Source of the DNA: Streptomyces canus
GTDB lineage: Bacteria > Actinomycetota > Actinomycetes > Streptomycetales > Streptomycetaceae
Direction: 5' to 3'
DNA length: 64,000 nt
Assembly: GCF_001514145.1 (NCBI RefSeq)
Contig: NZ_KQ948656.1
Span: forward strand, 806,001 to 870,000
Made by a program: the position numbers and the translations under genes. Positions 41,893 through 50,774 of the stretch are shown piece by piece. Each line of letters begins with the position of its first letter. Position 1 is the first letter of the stretch. Below the pieces are notes generated by a model. The model worked only from the letters and a program-made list of their open reading frames with translations. It had not been told where the DNA came from and searched no databases.

Positions 41893-43569
41893 ATGGCGAG
41901 CGAGCAGCAGACGGTCCTGGACACGACCTCGGGGTCCGGGGCCCGCGACGACGCGGTGCGGCGGCCGCGACCGGCCCGGCGGTGGCTGGTGCCGCTCCTC
42001 GTCGTCGTGCTGCTCGCCCAGATGGCCGCCGTCATGGTGACCACCGCCGTGCAGCAGACCCCGACGATCGACGAACCCGTCTACGTGGCCACGGCCGCCG
42101 AGTACCTCCACGGTCAGGGCATCCGCTACAACCCCGAGCACCCGCCGCTCGGAAAGCTCGTCGTCGCCGTCGGGGTGGCGATCGCCGACCCGCACGTGGA
42201 CACGGCGTTCGACGGGCCCCAGATCGACCTGGGCCCGCACCTGCTGTACGAGTCGGGCAACGACCCCTGGCGGCTGATGTTCTGGGCCAGGCTCCCGGTG
42301 ATCGTGCTGACGCTGCTGTTCGGGCTGATCGTGTTCGCCTTCGCCCGGGAACTCGCCGGAAGGGCGGCGGGCCTCACGGCGCTCGCCCTGTACGCCTTCT
42401 CCCCCGACGTCGTCGCCCACGGATCCCTGGCCACACTCGACGTGCCCATGGCAGGGTTCCTGCTCACCTCGGTGTGGCTGCTGTGGCGGGCCCGCCTTCG
42501 GCCACGGCGGTACGTGCCGCTCGCCGGTCTGGCGCTCGGCGCGGCCCTGGCGACGAAGATGAGCGCGCTGCCGGCGGTGCCGGTCCTGCTGGCACTGGCC
42601 GCCCTCTCGGTGTGGAGCGCGTGTCGCGGTGACGAGACGCGGCGCCGGCTGCTGCGCGTCCTCGTGGGTGCCGCGGTGGTGGCTCTGGCCGCCGTCGCCG
42701 TCGTATGGGCCTCGTATCTGGTGGTCGATCCGCGGCTGCGGTGGACGTCCCAGGACCAGGTGCCGGTGGTGCACGGGCTGCGCGGGACCCTCGTCGATCT
42801 GCTGCCGTTCCCGCAGGCCTACGCGGACGGGATGCGCCTCCAGTTCCGTTTCGAGAACCACCCGTGGGAAGGCTTCCTGTTCGGGCGGATGTACACCGGA
42901 CACCTCTGGTACTACCTGCCGGCGGCACTCCTGGTGAAGACCCCGCTGGGCCTTCTCGCCCTGTGGGCGGCCGGTTCCGTGGTGCTGCTCGCGGTACGGC
43001 GGCTGCGGCCCGCCGCGCCGTATCTGCTCGTGCCCGCCGGGGTGCTGCTCGCCTCGGCCATGACGGGATCACGCGACTTCGGCACCCGGTACGCGCTCTT
43101 CCTGCCCATGTTCCTGACGGTGGCCGCCGGGTGTGTGGTGGCTGTGCGCCGACGGCCGGCGACGGTCGTGACCGGGGCGCTGGTGCTGTTCGTCGCGGTC
43201 AGCTCGCTGCTGACTTTCCCCTTCTATCTGCCGTACTCCAACGAGGCGTTCGGCGGACCGGCCCGCACCCATCTGCGGCTGCACGACTCCAACGTCGACT
43301 GGGGTCAGGACCTCGGCCGGCTCGCCGACCGGCTGCGCGAGCGCTATCCGGACGAACGGATCTGGCTCGTCTACAAGGGCAGCGGGCTGCCGTCCGCCTA
43401 CGGCATCGAGGCGTCCGATCCGCGCGAGGTGCCGGTGGAGGACGTGCGCGGACTGCTGGTCGTGTCGGACTCCTCGGTCGCCAAGGCGAAGGGCCGGCTG
43501 GCCGAACTGATCGACAGCAGTCGTCCGGTCGACGAGGTCGGTCACTCGATCACGATCTATCGCCGATGA
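41893..43569 (+). CDS. GT39/ArnT-like membrane glycosyltransferase
   Basis: A 558-residue integral membrane protein of the GT-C fold with about 11 spans. The first external loop has TPTIDEPVYVATAAEYLHGQ with the Asp-Glu pair used for catalysis, then RYNPEHPPLGKLV, also typical of dolichyl- or polyprenyl-phosphate-mannose protein mannosyltransferases and ArnT-like enzymes. A second loop has FRFENHPWEGFLFGRMYTGH and a C-terminal soluble part has LHDSNVDWGQDLGRLADRLR, common in GT39-like proteins. It may transfer sugar from lipid phosphate to exported proteins or glycans. Tandem ATG codons; the second is used. Confidence 0.85.
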   Translation: MASEQQTVLDTTSGSGARDDAVRRPRPARRWLVPLLVVVLLAQMAAVMVTTAVQQTPTIDEPVYVATAAEYLHGQGIRYNPEHPPLGKLVVAVGVAIADPHVDTAFDGPQIDLGPHLLYESGNDPWRLMFWARLPVIVLTLLFGLIVFAFARELAGRAAGLTALALYAFSPDVVAHGSLATLDVPMAGFLLTSVWLLWRARLRPRRYVPLAGLALGAALATKMSALPAVPVLLALAALSVWSACRGDETRRRLLRVLVGAAVVALAAVAVVWASYLVVDPRLRWTSQDQVPVVHGLRGTLVDLLPFPQAYADGMRLQFRFENHPWEGFLFGRMYTGHLWYYLPAALLVKTPLGLLALWAAGSVVLLAVRRLRPAAPYLLVPAGVLLASAMTGSRDFGTRYALFLPMFLTVAAGCVVAVRRRPATVVTGALVLFVAVSSLLTFPFYLPYSNEAFGGPARTHLRLHDSNVDWGQDLGRLADRLRERYPDERIWLVYKGSGLPSAYGIEASDPREVPVEDVRGLLVVSDSSVAKAKGRLAELIDSSRPVDEVGHSITIYRR

Positions 43570-43598
43570 TCACCGCACCAGGGGTGGGACCCGTCCGC

Positions 43599-44000
43599 TC
43601 AGCGGATCGCCTGCTGGAACCCCTCGGCGCTCACATGGGGCATCGCCCCGCTCGTCACGCGGTAACGGCCGTTGGGCACGTGGTCGGACCTGGAGATGTG
43701 CACGGTGAGCGGGCCCGCCCATTCATAGCCCTGCCGCTCGCCGTGCCGGGCGAGGCTGTCCGTCAGCGCCTGGCCCACATTGCTGCCCCGGCGCACCAGT
43801 TCGTCGTAGGCGAAGTCCGCGAGCTCCACGTCGTACGCGTTCGGGACCACCACGCGGCTCTCACTGCACACGACCACGTGGCTGTCGCACTCGCGCCGCA
43901 GCGCCTCGAGGAGTTCGACGGGCTCCCGGCCGAGGACCCGCGCCCACAGTGCCTCCCATCCGTGCTCCATGGCCTGTTCCAGCGTGCTCAGCGCACCCAT
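43599..44000 (-). CDS. DUF3662 (FhaA N-terminal-like) protein
   Basis: A 133-residue protein matching the N-terminal domain of actinobacterial FhaA: an amphipathic helix LSTLEQAMEHGWEALWARVL, PVELLEALRRECDSHVVV, then VVVPNAYDVELADFAYDELV and a C-terminal strand WAGPLTVHISRSDHVPNGRY. FhaA proteins carry a C-terminal FHA phosphopeptide-binding domain, which is absent here. So this is a stand-alone DUF3662 domain that may bind the same partner without phosphothreonine sensing. The start is well placed; a small gene follows upstream 40 bases away. Confidence 0.8.
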   Translation of the reverse strand: MGALSTLEQAMEHGWEALWARVLGREPVELLEALRRECDSHVVVCSESRVVVPNAYDVELADFAYDELVRRGSNVGQALTDSLARHGERQGYEWAGPLTVHISRSDHVPNGRYRVTSGAMPHVSAEGFQQAIR

Positions 44001-44040
44001 TGCGTCCCTCCTGCCGAAAGATCCGGTTTCGCGTGCGGCG

Positions 44041-44205
44041 TCATTCCTGGGCGAAGTCGTCGGGCTCCACCCGCGCCTCCTCGAACGCCTCGCGCAGGGT
44101 GCGGCCGCTTCCGCCGGGGGCGGTGGTCCCGCCCTCCTCGGGGGAGTTGGCCAGAAGCTCGCCGGTGGTGTCGGTCTTGCGCCGGTTCTCCTCGGAGACC
44201 GTCAT
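44041..44205 (-). CDS. Small acidic protein, 54 aa
   Basis: Reads MTVSEENRRKTDTTGELLAN, then SPEEGGTTAPGGSGRTLREA and FEEARVEPDDFAQE. It is hydrophilic, with an acidic amphipathic C-terminal helix. AGAGGAGCAGCCCCGC precedes the ATG, a clear ribosome site. It lies 40 bases upstream of the DUF3662 gene on the same strand, so the two probably share a transcript. No family recognised. Confidence 0.6.
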   Translation of the reverse strand: MTVSEENRRKTDTTGELLANSPEEGGTTAPGGSGRTLREAFEEARVEPDDFAQE

Positions 44206-44374
44206 GCGGGGCTGCTCCTCTGGTGTCGTCGAAGGTCTTGCCCCGCGGCGGGTTCCCGCTCGCGGGCGGCGTATCCGTCCCGATCGGCGGTCGCCGGATC
44301 CTTTCGCACAAGCGCTGGTCACCGAGGGCTGTGGGCTATGTTGACTCCCCGTGGCAGACAAAGGAGGCGCCTCG

Positions 44375-45298
44375 GTGTCATCGCCGCAGCAGGCACGCGC
44401 ACAGGCATCCGCGATCACCTCGGGCAAAACCGCACCGGAAGCGGAGGCCGCCCCGGCCTCCCAGCTCAGGACCCTCTTCGACCGGCCCCGGCTCTCCCCC
44501 GGGCAGCGGCGCATCGCGCAGTACCTGATCGAGCACATCACCGAAGCGGCGTTCCTGTCCATCACCGATCTCGCCGAGCGCGTCGGCGTGAGCCAGCCCT
44601 CGGTGACGCGGTTCGCCGCGGCCGTGGGCTTCAGCGGCTATCCCGCCCTGCGCGAGAAGCTCCAGTCCATCGCGCTCGGCACGCTCGCCGGCGGCCCGGT
44701 CGCCGATGACGAGTCCCGCGGCAACGAACTGCAGGCCGCGGTCGACGCCGAGATCGAGAACCTGGAGAATCTGCGGCGCGACTTCGCCGACCCCGACCAG
44801 ATGATCGAGCTCGGCCGCAAGCTCTCCGAGTCGACGCCGCTGACCATCCTGGGTCTGCGCATCTCGGCGTCCCTGGCCGAGTACTTCTCCTACGCGGCCC
44901 GCCGTATCCATCCCGACGTACGCGTGGTCACCCGCGGCGGCAGCGTCGCCTACGACGCTCTCCTGCAGTCTCGTGAGGCGGGTGGCACCTGGGTGCTCGC
45001 GTTCTCGATGCCGCGGCACGCCCAGGAGACCCTCACCGCGCTGCGGGTCGCCCGCAGCGCCGGACTGAAGGTCGCCCTCGTCACGGATCTGGCGCTCGGG
45101 CACGTGGCCGACGAGGCGGACGTCGTCTTCAGTACCGGCACCGGCTCCCGGCTGGTCTTCGACTCCTACGCGGCACCCGGCGCGATCGCCGCCGCCCTGC
45201 TCCAGGCCATGACCGACGCCGATCCCGAGCGCACCCAGGCACGGCTCGAGGAGTACGAACAGATCTCCGACCAGCACCAGTTCTTCCTCAGGGACTGA
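44375..45298 (+). CDS. MurR/RpiR family transcriptional regulator
   Basis: A 307-residue regulator. The N-terminal RpiR helix-turn-helix is SPGQRRIAQYLIEHITEAAF, SITDLAERVGVSQPSVTRFA; the C-terminal SIS sugar-phosphate-binding domain has TPLTILGLRISASLAEYFSY and LVTDLALGHVADEADVVFST. The start is the GTG preceded by AAAGGAGG (7-base spacing); an earlier GTG eight codons upstream lies before that site. A TGAA-N4-TTCA dyad lies 57 bases after the gene, in front of the next gene. Likely effector is a phospho-sugar; target genes are not certain. Confidence 0.9.
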   Translation: MSSPQQARAQASAITSGKTAPEAEAAPASQLRTLFDRPRLSPGQRRIAQYLIEHITEAAFLSITDLAERVGVSQPSVTRFAAAVGFSGYPALREKLQSIALGTLAGGPVADDESRGNELQAAVDAEIENLENLRRDFADPDQMIELGRKLSESTPLTILGLRISASLAEYFSYAARRIHPDVRVVTRGGSVAYDALLQSREAGGTWVLAFSMPRHAQETLTALRVARSAGLKVALVTDLALGHVADEADVVFSTGTGSRLVFDSYAAPGAIAAALLQAMTDADPERTQARLEEYEQISDQHQFFLRD

Positions 45299-45355
45299 CG
45301 CCTCCACCCCCGGTCATAAGGCTTCACAAGGGGACCATCCGCAATAAATCGCGCA

Positions 45356-45367
45356 TGAATGTTTTCA
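45356..45367. promoter_or_regulatory. TGAATGTTTTCA dyad in AT-rich control region
   Basis: The dyad TGAA-TGTT-TTCA resembles operators I associate with RpiR-family regulators. It sits in the 355-base gap after the RpiR gene, in the most AT-rich stretch of the window (GCATATATAAATAC follows at about 45389-45402). No gene is seen in the gap; the rest is a C-rich leader leading to the next gene. Confidence 0.5.
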
Positions 45368-45653
45368 TACTCCTTGCCAAGAGGACGGCATATATAAATA
45401 CTTCTCACGGATCACCCCCGGGACCACTCCGGGACCCGTCCGCACCCCTGTCCCCGTCCCCACCCCCCCACACCGCCCGAGAGGGCTCCTGTACGGACAT
45501 CCCGAGCCGTCGTCACCTACCCGCGTCGGCGCCCGGGATGTTCGATTGGGCCTCGCCTGCACGCGAGCCCTTGGCGGCCCCGGTCATCCCCTAGACCGGG
45601 GCCGCACAACCCCTCGGACCACCCGCACGACGCCGCACCCGGAAGCGATCACC

Positions 45654-46040
45654 ATGCCCCTGACGACCACGCGGACCACCACCCTGACCGGCCCGGACTG
45701 GCCGTGCCAGGTCAAGACGCCCGGCAGCTACGACTGGGAGCGCTCCGCGGCCAAGTGGCTGCGCGAACTGGTGCCGGCGCGGTACGCGAGCTACCCGGCC
45801 CTGATGCGGCACACCGTCCTCCTCGCCCGGCACGCGCAGATCCAGGTCCAGCACGAGATCCGGGTCGCCCGCACCGCGCTGCAGACCGCCCGGGCGGACC
45901 TGCCGTCGCTCGGGCTGCCGGAGTCGGTCATCGAGCACACGATCAAGCTGTACGCCGCCGAGGTCCTGCAGCTCCAGCACATCGCCCGCAGCATCCGCGC
46001 GGTCACCCAGGCCCTGGTCGACCACCACCACGGGCGCTGA
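45654..46040 (+). CDS. Hypothetical helical protein, 128 aa
   Basis: A soluble, helix-rich protein: YDWERSAAKWLRELVPARYA, YPALMRHTVLLARHAQIQVQ, HEIRVARTALQTARADLPSL and VIEHTIKLYAAEVLQLQHIA, ending in His-rich DHHHGR. The heptad-like spacing of Leu, Ile and Val suggests a helical bundle. It resembles conserved hypothetical proteins of Streptomyces; the function is unknown. The ATG follows GGAAGCGATCACC. It lies downstream of the AT-rich control region with the RpiR-like dyad and may be its target. Confidence 0.72.
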   Translation: MPLTTTRTTTLTGPDWPCQVKTPGSYDWERSAAKWLRELVPARYASYPALMRHTVLLARHAQIQVQHEIRVARTALQTARADLPSLGLPESVIEHTIKLYAAEVLQLQHIARSIRAVTQALVDHHHGR

Positions 46041-46088
46041 CTCTCCCCGAGGGCATGACCCACGCCGTACGTGGGACCCGTGGTGACC

Positions 46089-46655
46089 ATGAGCACCACC
46101 GAAGTACGGCGCGGGGATCCGGTCACCACGGTCCTCACCTGGGAGGTGCGCCCCGGCCGGGAGCAGGAGTTCGAGCGCTGGACGCGCGGGATCACCCGCT
46201 GCGCCAGACGGTTCCCGGGCAATGAGGGCGTCTCCTGGCTGCGTCCCGAGGACGGTCACCGCTTCCACGCCTTGCTGCGCTGGTCCGACGCGCACCGGCT
46301 CACCGCCTGGCTGGAGTCGGACGAGCGGGCGGCCTGGCACGCGCGGATCGACGACATCGCCGTCGAACTCGGCAGCGAACGGCAGTCGACCACCGGGCTC
46401 GAGACCTGGTTCAGCCTGCCCGGCACCACGGTGCGGCCCCCGGTCCGCTGGAAGATGGTGCTGACCACGTTCCTCGGCGCCTTCCCCTGCACGCTGCTCA
46501 TCCAGTGGCTGGTGACACCCCGCACGGCCGCCTGGCCCCTGCCGCTGCGGGCCGCGGTGTTCCCGGTGATGCTGCTGCCGCTCCTCACGTACCTGGTGAT
46601 GCCACTTCTGAGCCGGCTGCTGCGACGGTGGCTGTACCCGCCGCCCGACCACTGA
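46089..46655 (+). CDS. Membrane-bound antibiotic biosynthesis monooxygenase (ABM)-like protein
   Basis: A 188-residue protein. The N-terminal half is an ABM ferredoxin-like domain: TTVLTWEVRPGREQEFERWT, then GVSWLRPEDGHRFHALLRWS and WHARIDDIAV. The C-terminal half has two membrane spans (VLTTFLGAFPCTLLIQWLV and AAVFPVMLLPLLTYLVMPLL), an arrangement found in many actinobacteria where the domain faces the cytoplasm. Catalysis is uncertain because such forms lack partners. The ATG is used; GTG codons 4 to 6 codons upstream are alternatives. It follows the hypothetical gene after 48 bases. Confidence 0.82.
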   Translation: MSTTEVRRGDPVTTVLTWEVRPGREQEFERWTRGITRCARRFPGNEGVSWLRPEDGHRFHALLRWSDAHRLTAWLESDERAAWHARIDDIAVELGSERQSTTGLETWFSLPGTTVRPPVRWKMVLTTFLGAFPCTLLIQWLVTPRTAAWPLPLRAAVFPVMLLPLLTYLVMPLLSRLLRRWLYPPPDH

Positions 46656-46753
46656 CCCCGCCGCGAACCGGGGCGCGCGGCCGGTTCCGTCAACCTGCGG
46701 GCTCACCGGTGTGTGGGATGTCTGTTCACAAGAGCGCGAACGGCAGCTGACGC

Positions 46754-49216
46754 ATGTGCGATGCTCAACGCGTGACGAGCGAGTTCACCGACCCTTCACA
46801 CGCCGGTACCGCGCCCGACATTGCCGCGCTGGCCAAGGTCGTGGCCAGACAACGTGCGGAAATGGACCGGTTGCGGGACCAGGTCGCCACCTCGGCGGTG
46901 CTGGAGCGGACCAAGGGCGCTCTCATGGCGCTGACCGGGTGCACTCCGGACGCGGCCGGCGAGGAGATGCTCCAGCGGGCCAAGGCCGGCAACCGCACCC
47001 TGCTGGAGGAGTGCTGGATCACGCTCGCAGCCCTGGTGCCCCCGCTGTCCGGCGCCGCTCAGCAACCCCGCCCCGGCCACGGCTTTCCCGGCATACCCCT
47101 GGCCGCGGTTCCCGGACCGGCCGGTCCGCGGGCCGTACGGCCGGGCACCGCCGTCCCGAGCGGGCGGGACACGTGCGAACTGGATGACGGTTTCTCCGCG
47201 CTCGGCCGCCTCGGCAAGGCACTCGCCCATGTCGCCACCCCCCAGGACCTGGCCGGCTGTCTCCTGGAGGAACTCGCTGCGGACGTCGGCGCCGACGCTC
47301 TCCTGCTCTTCCGGGCGCTGCCGGCCGGAGGGCTGGAAATGATCGGCCATGCCGGGGTCGAAGCCACCCTGGCCGCCCAATGGGCCCGGATTCCCCCGCT
47401 GAGCGGCATCGCCGCGCTCGACGCGCTCCGGGCGCGGGAGCCCCGCTGGCTGGAGGACTTCGCGAGGGACCGGGAGCAGCACCTGCTCATAGGGGATCCG
47501 CCCGAGCGCTGGCTGTCCCGGGCCTGGCTGCCGGTGCCGACCGGCGACGGTGCCGAGGTCTGCATCGGGATCCTGCGCGCGCGAAGCGGGCCGTTCTCAC
47601 CGCAGGCCCGGCAGCTGCTGCGGGCGGTCGCCCGGCTGTGTGCCGGTTGGCTGCGAGCCTTCGGCCCCCGGTCGGAGCACAGTGCCGCCGCCTCGGCCGC
47701 CGCCGCCCAGCCGGTCTTCGACGCGCTGCCGGGCTCGGCGACGCTGCTCACGCCGCTGCGCGGCCCCTCCGGAGCGGTCGAGGACTACCGCATCGACGCC
47801 GCGACGGCGGAGGCGGTCGACGTCGCGGGCCGCACCGGCAGGCAACTGCTCGGCCGACGGATCCTGGAGTGCTTCCCGAGCATGGCGGAGGAGTCGGTGT
47901 GGCACGGCTGCCTGCGCACGCTGACCACCGGCGAGCGGTTCGAGGGTGAGCCGTTCGCCTACCAGGAGGTCGTGGACGGCGCCGCCGCACTGTCCACGTA
48001 CGCGGTGCACTCGGCCCGTCTCGGCGATTCCCTGGTCGTCACCTGGGTCCGGCACGACTCCTCCGACCGGCAGGAACAGCGGCTGGCGGACGTGCAGCGG
48101 CTGGGGAATCTGGGCTGGGCCAACTGGAACCTGGTCACCGACGAGGGCAGCTGGTCCTCCCAGGCCTTCCTGGTCCTGAGACGGGATCCGGCGCTCGGAC
48201 CGGTCCGGCTCGCCGACCTGCCGGAGCTCGCGCTACCCGAGGACGCCCCCGTGCTGGCCCGGGCCGTGCGCGACCTCGTGCGCACGGGGCGGCAGTTCGA
48301 CGTCCCGTTCCGGGTCCGGACCGGGGACGAGGTCCGCCATCTTCGGATGGTCGCCGAGGTGGTGGCGGACACCGACAACAGGCCCGCCGAGGTGCACGGC
48401 TTCGTCCAGGACCTCACCGCGCAGCGCAGCGCCGAGCTGGCCCTGGTCGAGAGCGAGCAGGCCATCGTCACGCAGCACGGCGTGCTGCGTGCCGAGCGGA
48501 CTCTGGCCGCCCGCCTCCAGCACGCGCTGCTGCCGCTGCCGACCCGGCCGGTCCGCCTCGCCGGTCTGCGGGTCGAAGTGGCCTATCTGCCCGCCCAGTC
48601 GGGGATCCACGTCGGCGGCGACTGGTTCAGCGCCATCGAACTGCCCGGCGGCGACGCCCTGTTCGTCGTCGGTGACGTAGCCGGACACGGCATCGACGCC
48701 GTGGCCACGATGGCCCAACTGCGCTTCACCGCCAAGGGCATGGTCATCACGGGCTCGTCGCTGACCGGAGCGCTCGCCCGTCTCAACACCCTGCTGCTGC
48801 ACTCGCGCGACTCGCACGGCACCGCGACCATGATCCTGGCCCGCTACGACCCGGCTGAGCACTGCCTGGTGTGGGCCCAGGCCGGCCATCCGCCGCCGCT
48901 GCTGGTGCGCGACGGAGAGGTGCGCTACCTCCAGCGCCCGCCCGGAATACTGCTGGGAGCGTGCTCCGATCCGAACTTCGAGGAGGCGCGCTGCGTCCTG
49001 GAGCCGGGTGACCGGGTCCTCCTTTACACGGACGGCCTGGTCGAGCGCCCCTCGGAAGGCATCGATCACGGCCTGGACCGACTCGCCGCGGCGGTCGCGG
49101 CACACCACGCGGACGAGCCCGGCACCCTGGTCCCGCTGCTGACCTCGGTGCTGGAGGGCGAGCGTCGCGACGACGTCTGCGTCGTGGACATCCGGGTGCC
49201 GTCCGGGACGGAATGA
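46754..49216 (+). CDS. ANTAR-GAF-PAS-PP2C phosphatase
   Basis: An 820-residue multi-domain signalling protein. An ANTAR-like domain occupies about residues 20-90 (VVARQRAEMDRLRDQVATSA, VLERTKGALMALTGCTPDAA); a GAF domain about 150-300 (ALAHVATPQDLAGCLLEELA); PAS-like domains about 315-560 (one ends GFVQDLTAQRSAELALV); and a SpoIIE PP2C phosphatase about 585-815 with GIHVGGDWFSAIELPGGDAL, VVGDVAGHGIDAV and DDVCVVDIR. The phosphatase would act on a STAS antagonist. An RNA-binding ANTAR fused to PP2C is an uncommon but known type in Streptomyces. ATG used; GTG six codons later is possible. Confidence 0.9.
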   Translation: MCDAQRVTSEFTDPSHAGTAPDIAALAKVVARQRAEMDRLRDQVATSAVLERTKGALMALTGCTPDAAGEEMLQRAKAGNRTLLEECWITLAALVPPLSGAAQQPRPGHGFPGIPLAAVPGPAGPRAVRPGTAVPSGRDTCELDDGFSALGRLGKALAHVATPQDLAGCLLEELAADVGADALLLFRALPAGGLEMIGHAGVEATLAAQWARIPPLSGIAALDALRAREPRWLEDFARDREQHLLIGDPPERWLSRAWLPVPTGDGAEVCIGILRARSGPFSPQARQLLRAVARLCAGWLRAFGPRSEHSAAASAAAAQPVFDALPGSATLLTPLRGPSGAVEDYRIDAATAEAVDVAGRTGRQLLGRRILECFPSMAEESVWHGCLRTLTTGERFEGEPFAYQEVVDGAAALSTYAVHSARLGDSLVVTWVRHDSSDRQEQRLADVQRLGNLGWANWNLVTDEGSWSSQAFLVLRRDPALGPVRLADLPELALPEDAPVLARAVRDLVRTGRQFDVPFRVRTGDEVRHLRMVAEVVADTDNRPAEVHGFVQDLTAQRSAELALVESEQAIVTQHGVLRAERTLAARLQHALLPLPTRPVRLAGLRVEVAYLPAQSGIHVGGDWFSAIELPGGDALFVVGDVAGHGIDAVATMAQLRFTAKGMVITGSSLTGALARLNTLLLHSRDSHGTATMILARYDPAEHCLVWAQAGHPPPLLVRDGEVRYLQRPPGILLGACSDPNFEEARCVLEPGDRVLLYTDGLVERPSEGIDHGLDRLAAAVAAHHADEPGTLVPLLTSVLEGERRDDVCVVDIRVPSGTE

Positions 49217-49250
49217 ACACCCGGGACGCGCGCGGTGCTTCGGCCCCGGC

Positions 49251-49733
49251 TCAGTCCGCCGGGTGGCCGGGCGAGATGGAGGTGGCGTCGGAGAGCCGCA
49301 GCAGCGGTGCCCCGCCGGTGTCCTCGCGGGCACCCCACTCCTGTGGCTCCAGCACGAACCCGACATGGTCACCGCCGTCGGTGCGCGAGACGACCGTGCC
49401 GACGAACCAGGCGGCCGCGTCCTCCAGTACGACGGCCCCGCCGGCCTCCTCCCGCCAGCGGACCCGGCCGAACTTGTCCGTCCGGTCCCCGGTCTCCCCG
49501 CCGAACAGCTCGGCGAGGCCGCGCTGTTCGCGGGTGAGGAGATGGACGGCGAGGCGGCTCGCGGCGCGGGCCACCCGGTAGGTGCGGTTGGCCTTCGACA
49601 GCCACACGGCGTACCGCACGAGCTCGATCGAGCACTGGCAGGCGAATCCGACCAGACAGCCCGCACGGTCACCGTCCGCGGCGGCGGTCACGACCCACAT
49701 GTCGGGGTCGAGCCGGTCGATGAAAGCGTCCAT
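49251..49733 (-). CDS. Flavin reductase-like FMN-binding protein
   Basis: A 160-residue split beta-barrel protein of the flavin reductase family. Motifs: MWVVTAAADGDRAGCLVGFA at the start, WLSKANRTYRVARAASRLAV in the FMN-binding region, LAVHLLTREQRGLAELFGGE and AAWFVGTVVSRTDGGDHVGF. The usual conserved His of the C-terminal motif is replaced by DHVGF. It may supply reduced flavin or act on its own. It overlaps nothing; the peptidoglycan-binding protein gene is 18 bases upstream on the same strand. Confidence 0.85.
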   Translation of the reverse strand: MDAFIDRLDPDMWVVTAAADGDRAGCLVGFACQCSIELVRYAVWLSKANRTYRVARAASRLAVHLLTREQRGLAELFGGETGDRTDKFGRVRWREEAGGAVVLEDAAAWFVGTVVSRTDGGDHVGFVLEPQEWGAREDTGGAPLLRLSDATSISPGHPAD

Positions 49734-49751
49734 GCCCGCGATTCTCTTCGG

Positions 49752-50417
49752 TCAGCCGCCGCCCGTACGCGACTCGAGGTCACGTCGGGTGTCGTCGCCG
49801 TACACCCCGTCCTCGTCGCCGCGGATGCCGTACCAGAGCTGGAAGCGGGCCACGGCGGCGGTCAGGGTCGTGTCGTAGGTGCCGTCGGTGGAGCCGTTGT
49901 CGTAGACGTCAGGGATACGCAGCAGGCGTTGCTGCAGGTCGGTGACTTCGGGGCCATTGTCTCCCTCGCGGAGGGTGCCGGGCCCGTCGGGGTCGGTGGC
50001 ACCGGCGGTCGAGGTGGGTGTGGGGGTCGCGGAGGCGGTCGCGGTGGGCTGCGGGGCCGCCTCGGCGGTGCTCTCCCCGCGGCCGGCCAGCAAAAGGGCG
50101 CAGCCGAAGCCGATCACCGCGGCCACGATCACGGCCGCCGCGATCGCCGTGCGGCGCAGTCCGGGCACCCGCCCGCGGGGGATGTCACGGGAGCGGCGGG
50201 TGCGGTCGTGATCCCTGACGGGCGGCAGTTCCTGGGTCGCGTCCTCGGCTTCCGACGGCGGGCCGGGCAGCGCGATGGACTCGTAGCCGACGGCTCCTCT
50301 GGGCGGCAGGTCCTTGAGCAGTTCCGCGAGCGCGTCGGTGCGGCGCGGGCGCAGCACCCGGATGGGTTCGATGGGCTGCCCGTCCGGCGGCGCCCCTCGG
50401 TCGGACGGTGTCGGCAT
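49752..50417 (-). CDS. Membrane-anchored peptidoglycan-binding protein
   Basis: A 221-residue protein with a cytoplasmic N-terminal 90 residues, one span (TAIAAAVIVAAVIGFGCALL), a Thr/Pro/Ala-rich external linker and a C-terminal PG_binding_1 domain (LREGDNGPEVTDLQQRLLRI and TYDTTLTAAVARFQLWYGIR). It probably senses or binds the cell wall. The N-terminal cytoplasmic portion contains RRTDALAELLKDLPPRG, a pattern seen in similar Streptomyces proteins. GGAAGGAGACCAGG before the ATG is a strong ribosome site. Same-strand with the flavin reductase. Confidence 0.88.
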   Translation of the reverse strand: MPTPSDRGAPPDGQPIEPIRVLRPRRTDALAELLKDLPPRGAVGYESIALPGPPSEAEDATQELPPVRDHDRTRRSRDIPRGRVPGLRRTAIAAAVIVAAVIGFGCALLLAGRGESTAEAAPQPTATASATPTPTSTAGATDPDGPGTLREGDNGPEVTDLQQRLLRIPDVYDNGSTDGTYDTTLTAAVARFQLWYGIRGDEDGVYGDDTRRDLESRTGGG

Positions 50418-50774
50418 CCTGGTCTCCTTCCGCCCGTGCACACGGGTCTGGGCCGTCCCCCAGGGAGTGATACGGCGCCACGGGGCCGGGAGTTCAGCGC
50501 TTGTTCTCTGTTCGCCCGGGCTTCCGCTACGCCCAGGGCCTGGAGGACCTCAATCCGTACTTGTCCCTGGACGCCCTCGACGACGCTGTTTGGGCCGGCG
50601 TGGTCGTGCGACCTGGGACACCGGGTGTCGTAAGGGAACTGGCCTCCAGGCTCGGACCGCGCACAGGATGCGTGTCGCCGCCCCGGGGTCGAGTACGCCG
50701 GGGACCAGCCCGCCCAAGACCGTTCGGGGCGCGCGGCTGAACGGACTCACTCCCACTCAGTCCACAGGAACGGT
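50418..50774. other. Gap with no intact gene
   Basis: These 357 bases lie between the peptidoglycan-binding gene and a truncated gene. One plus-strand piece (FRYAQGLEDLNPYLSLDALD) has coding-like composition but no start or family; other frames look like noise. The promoter of the peptidoglycan-binding gene should be at the left end. Confidence 0.3.
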
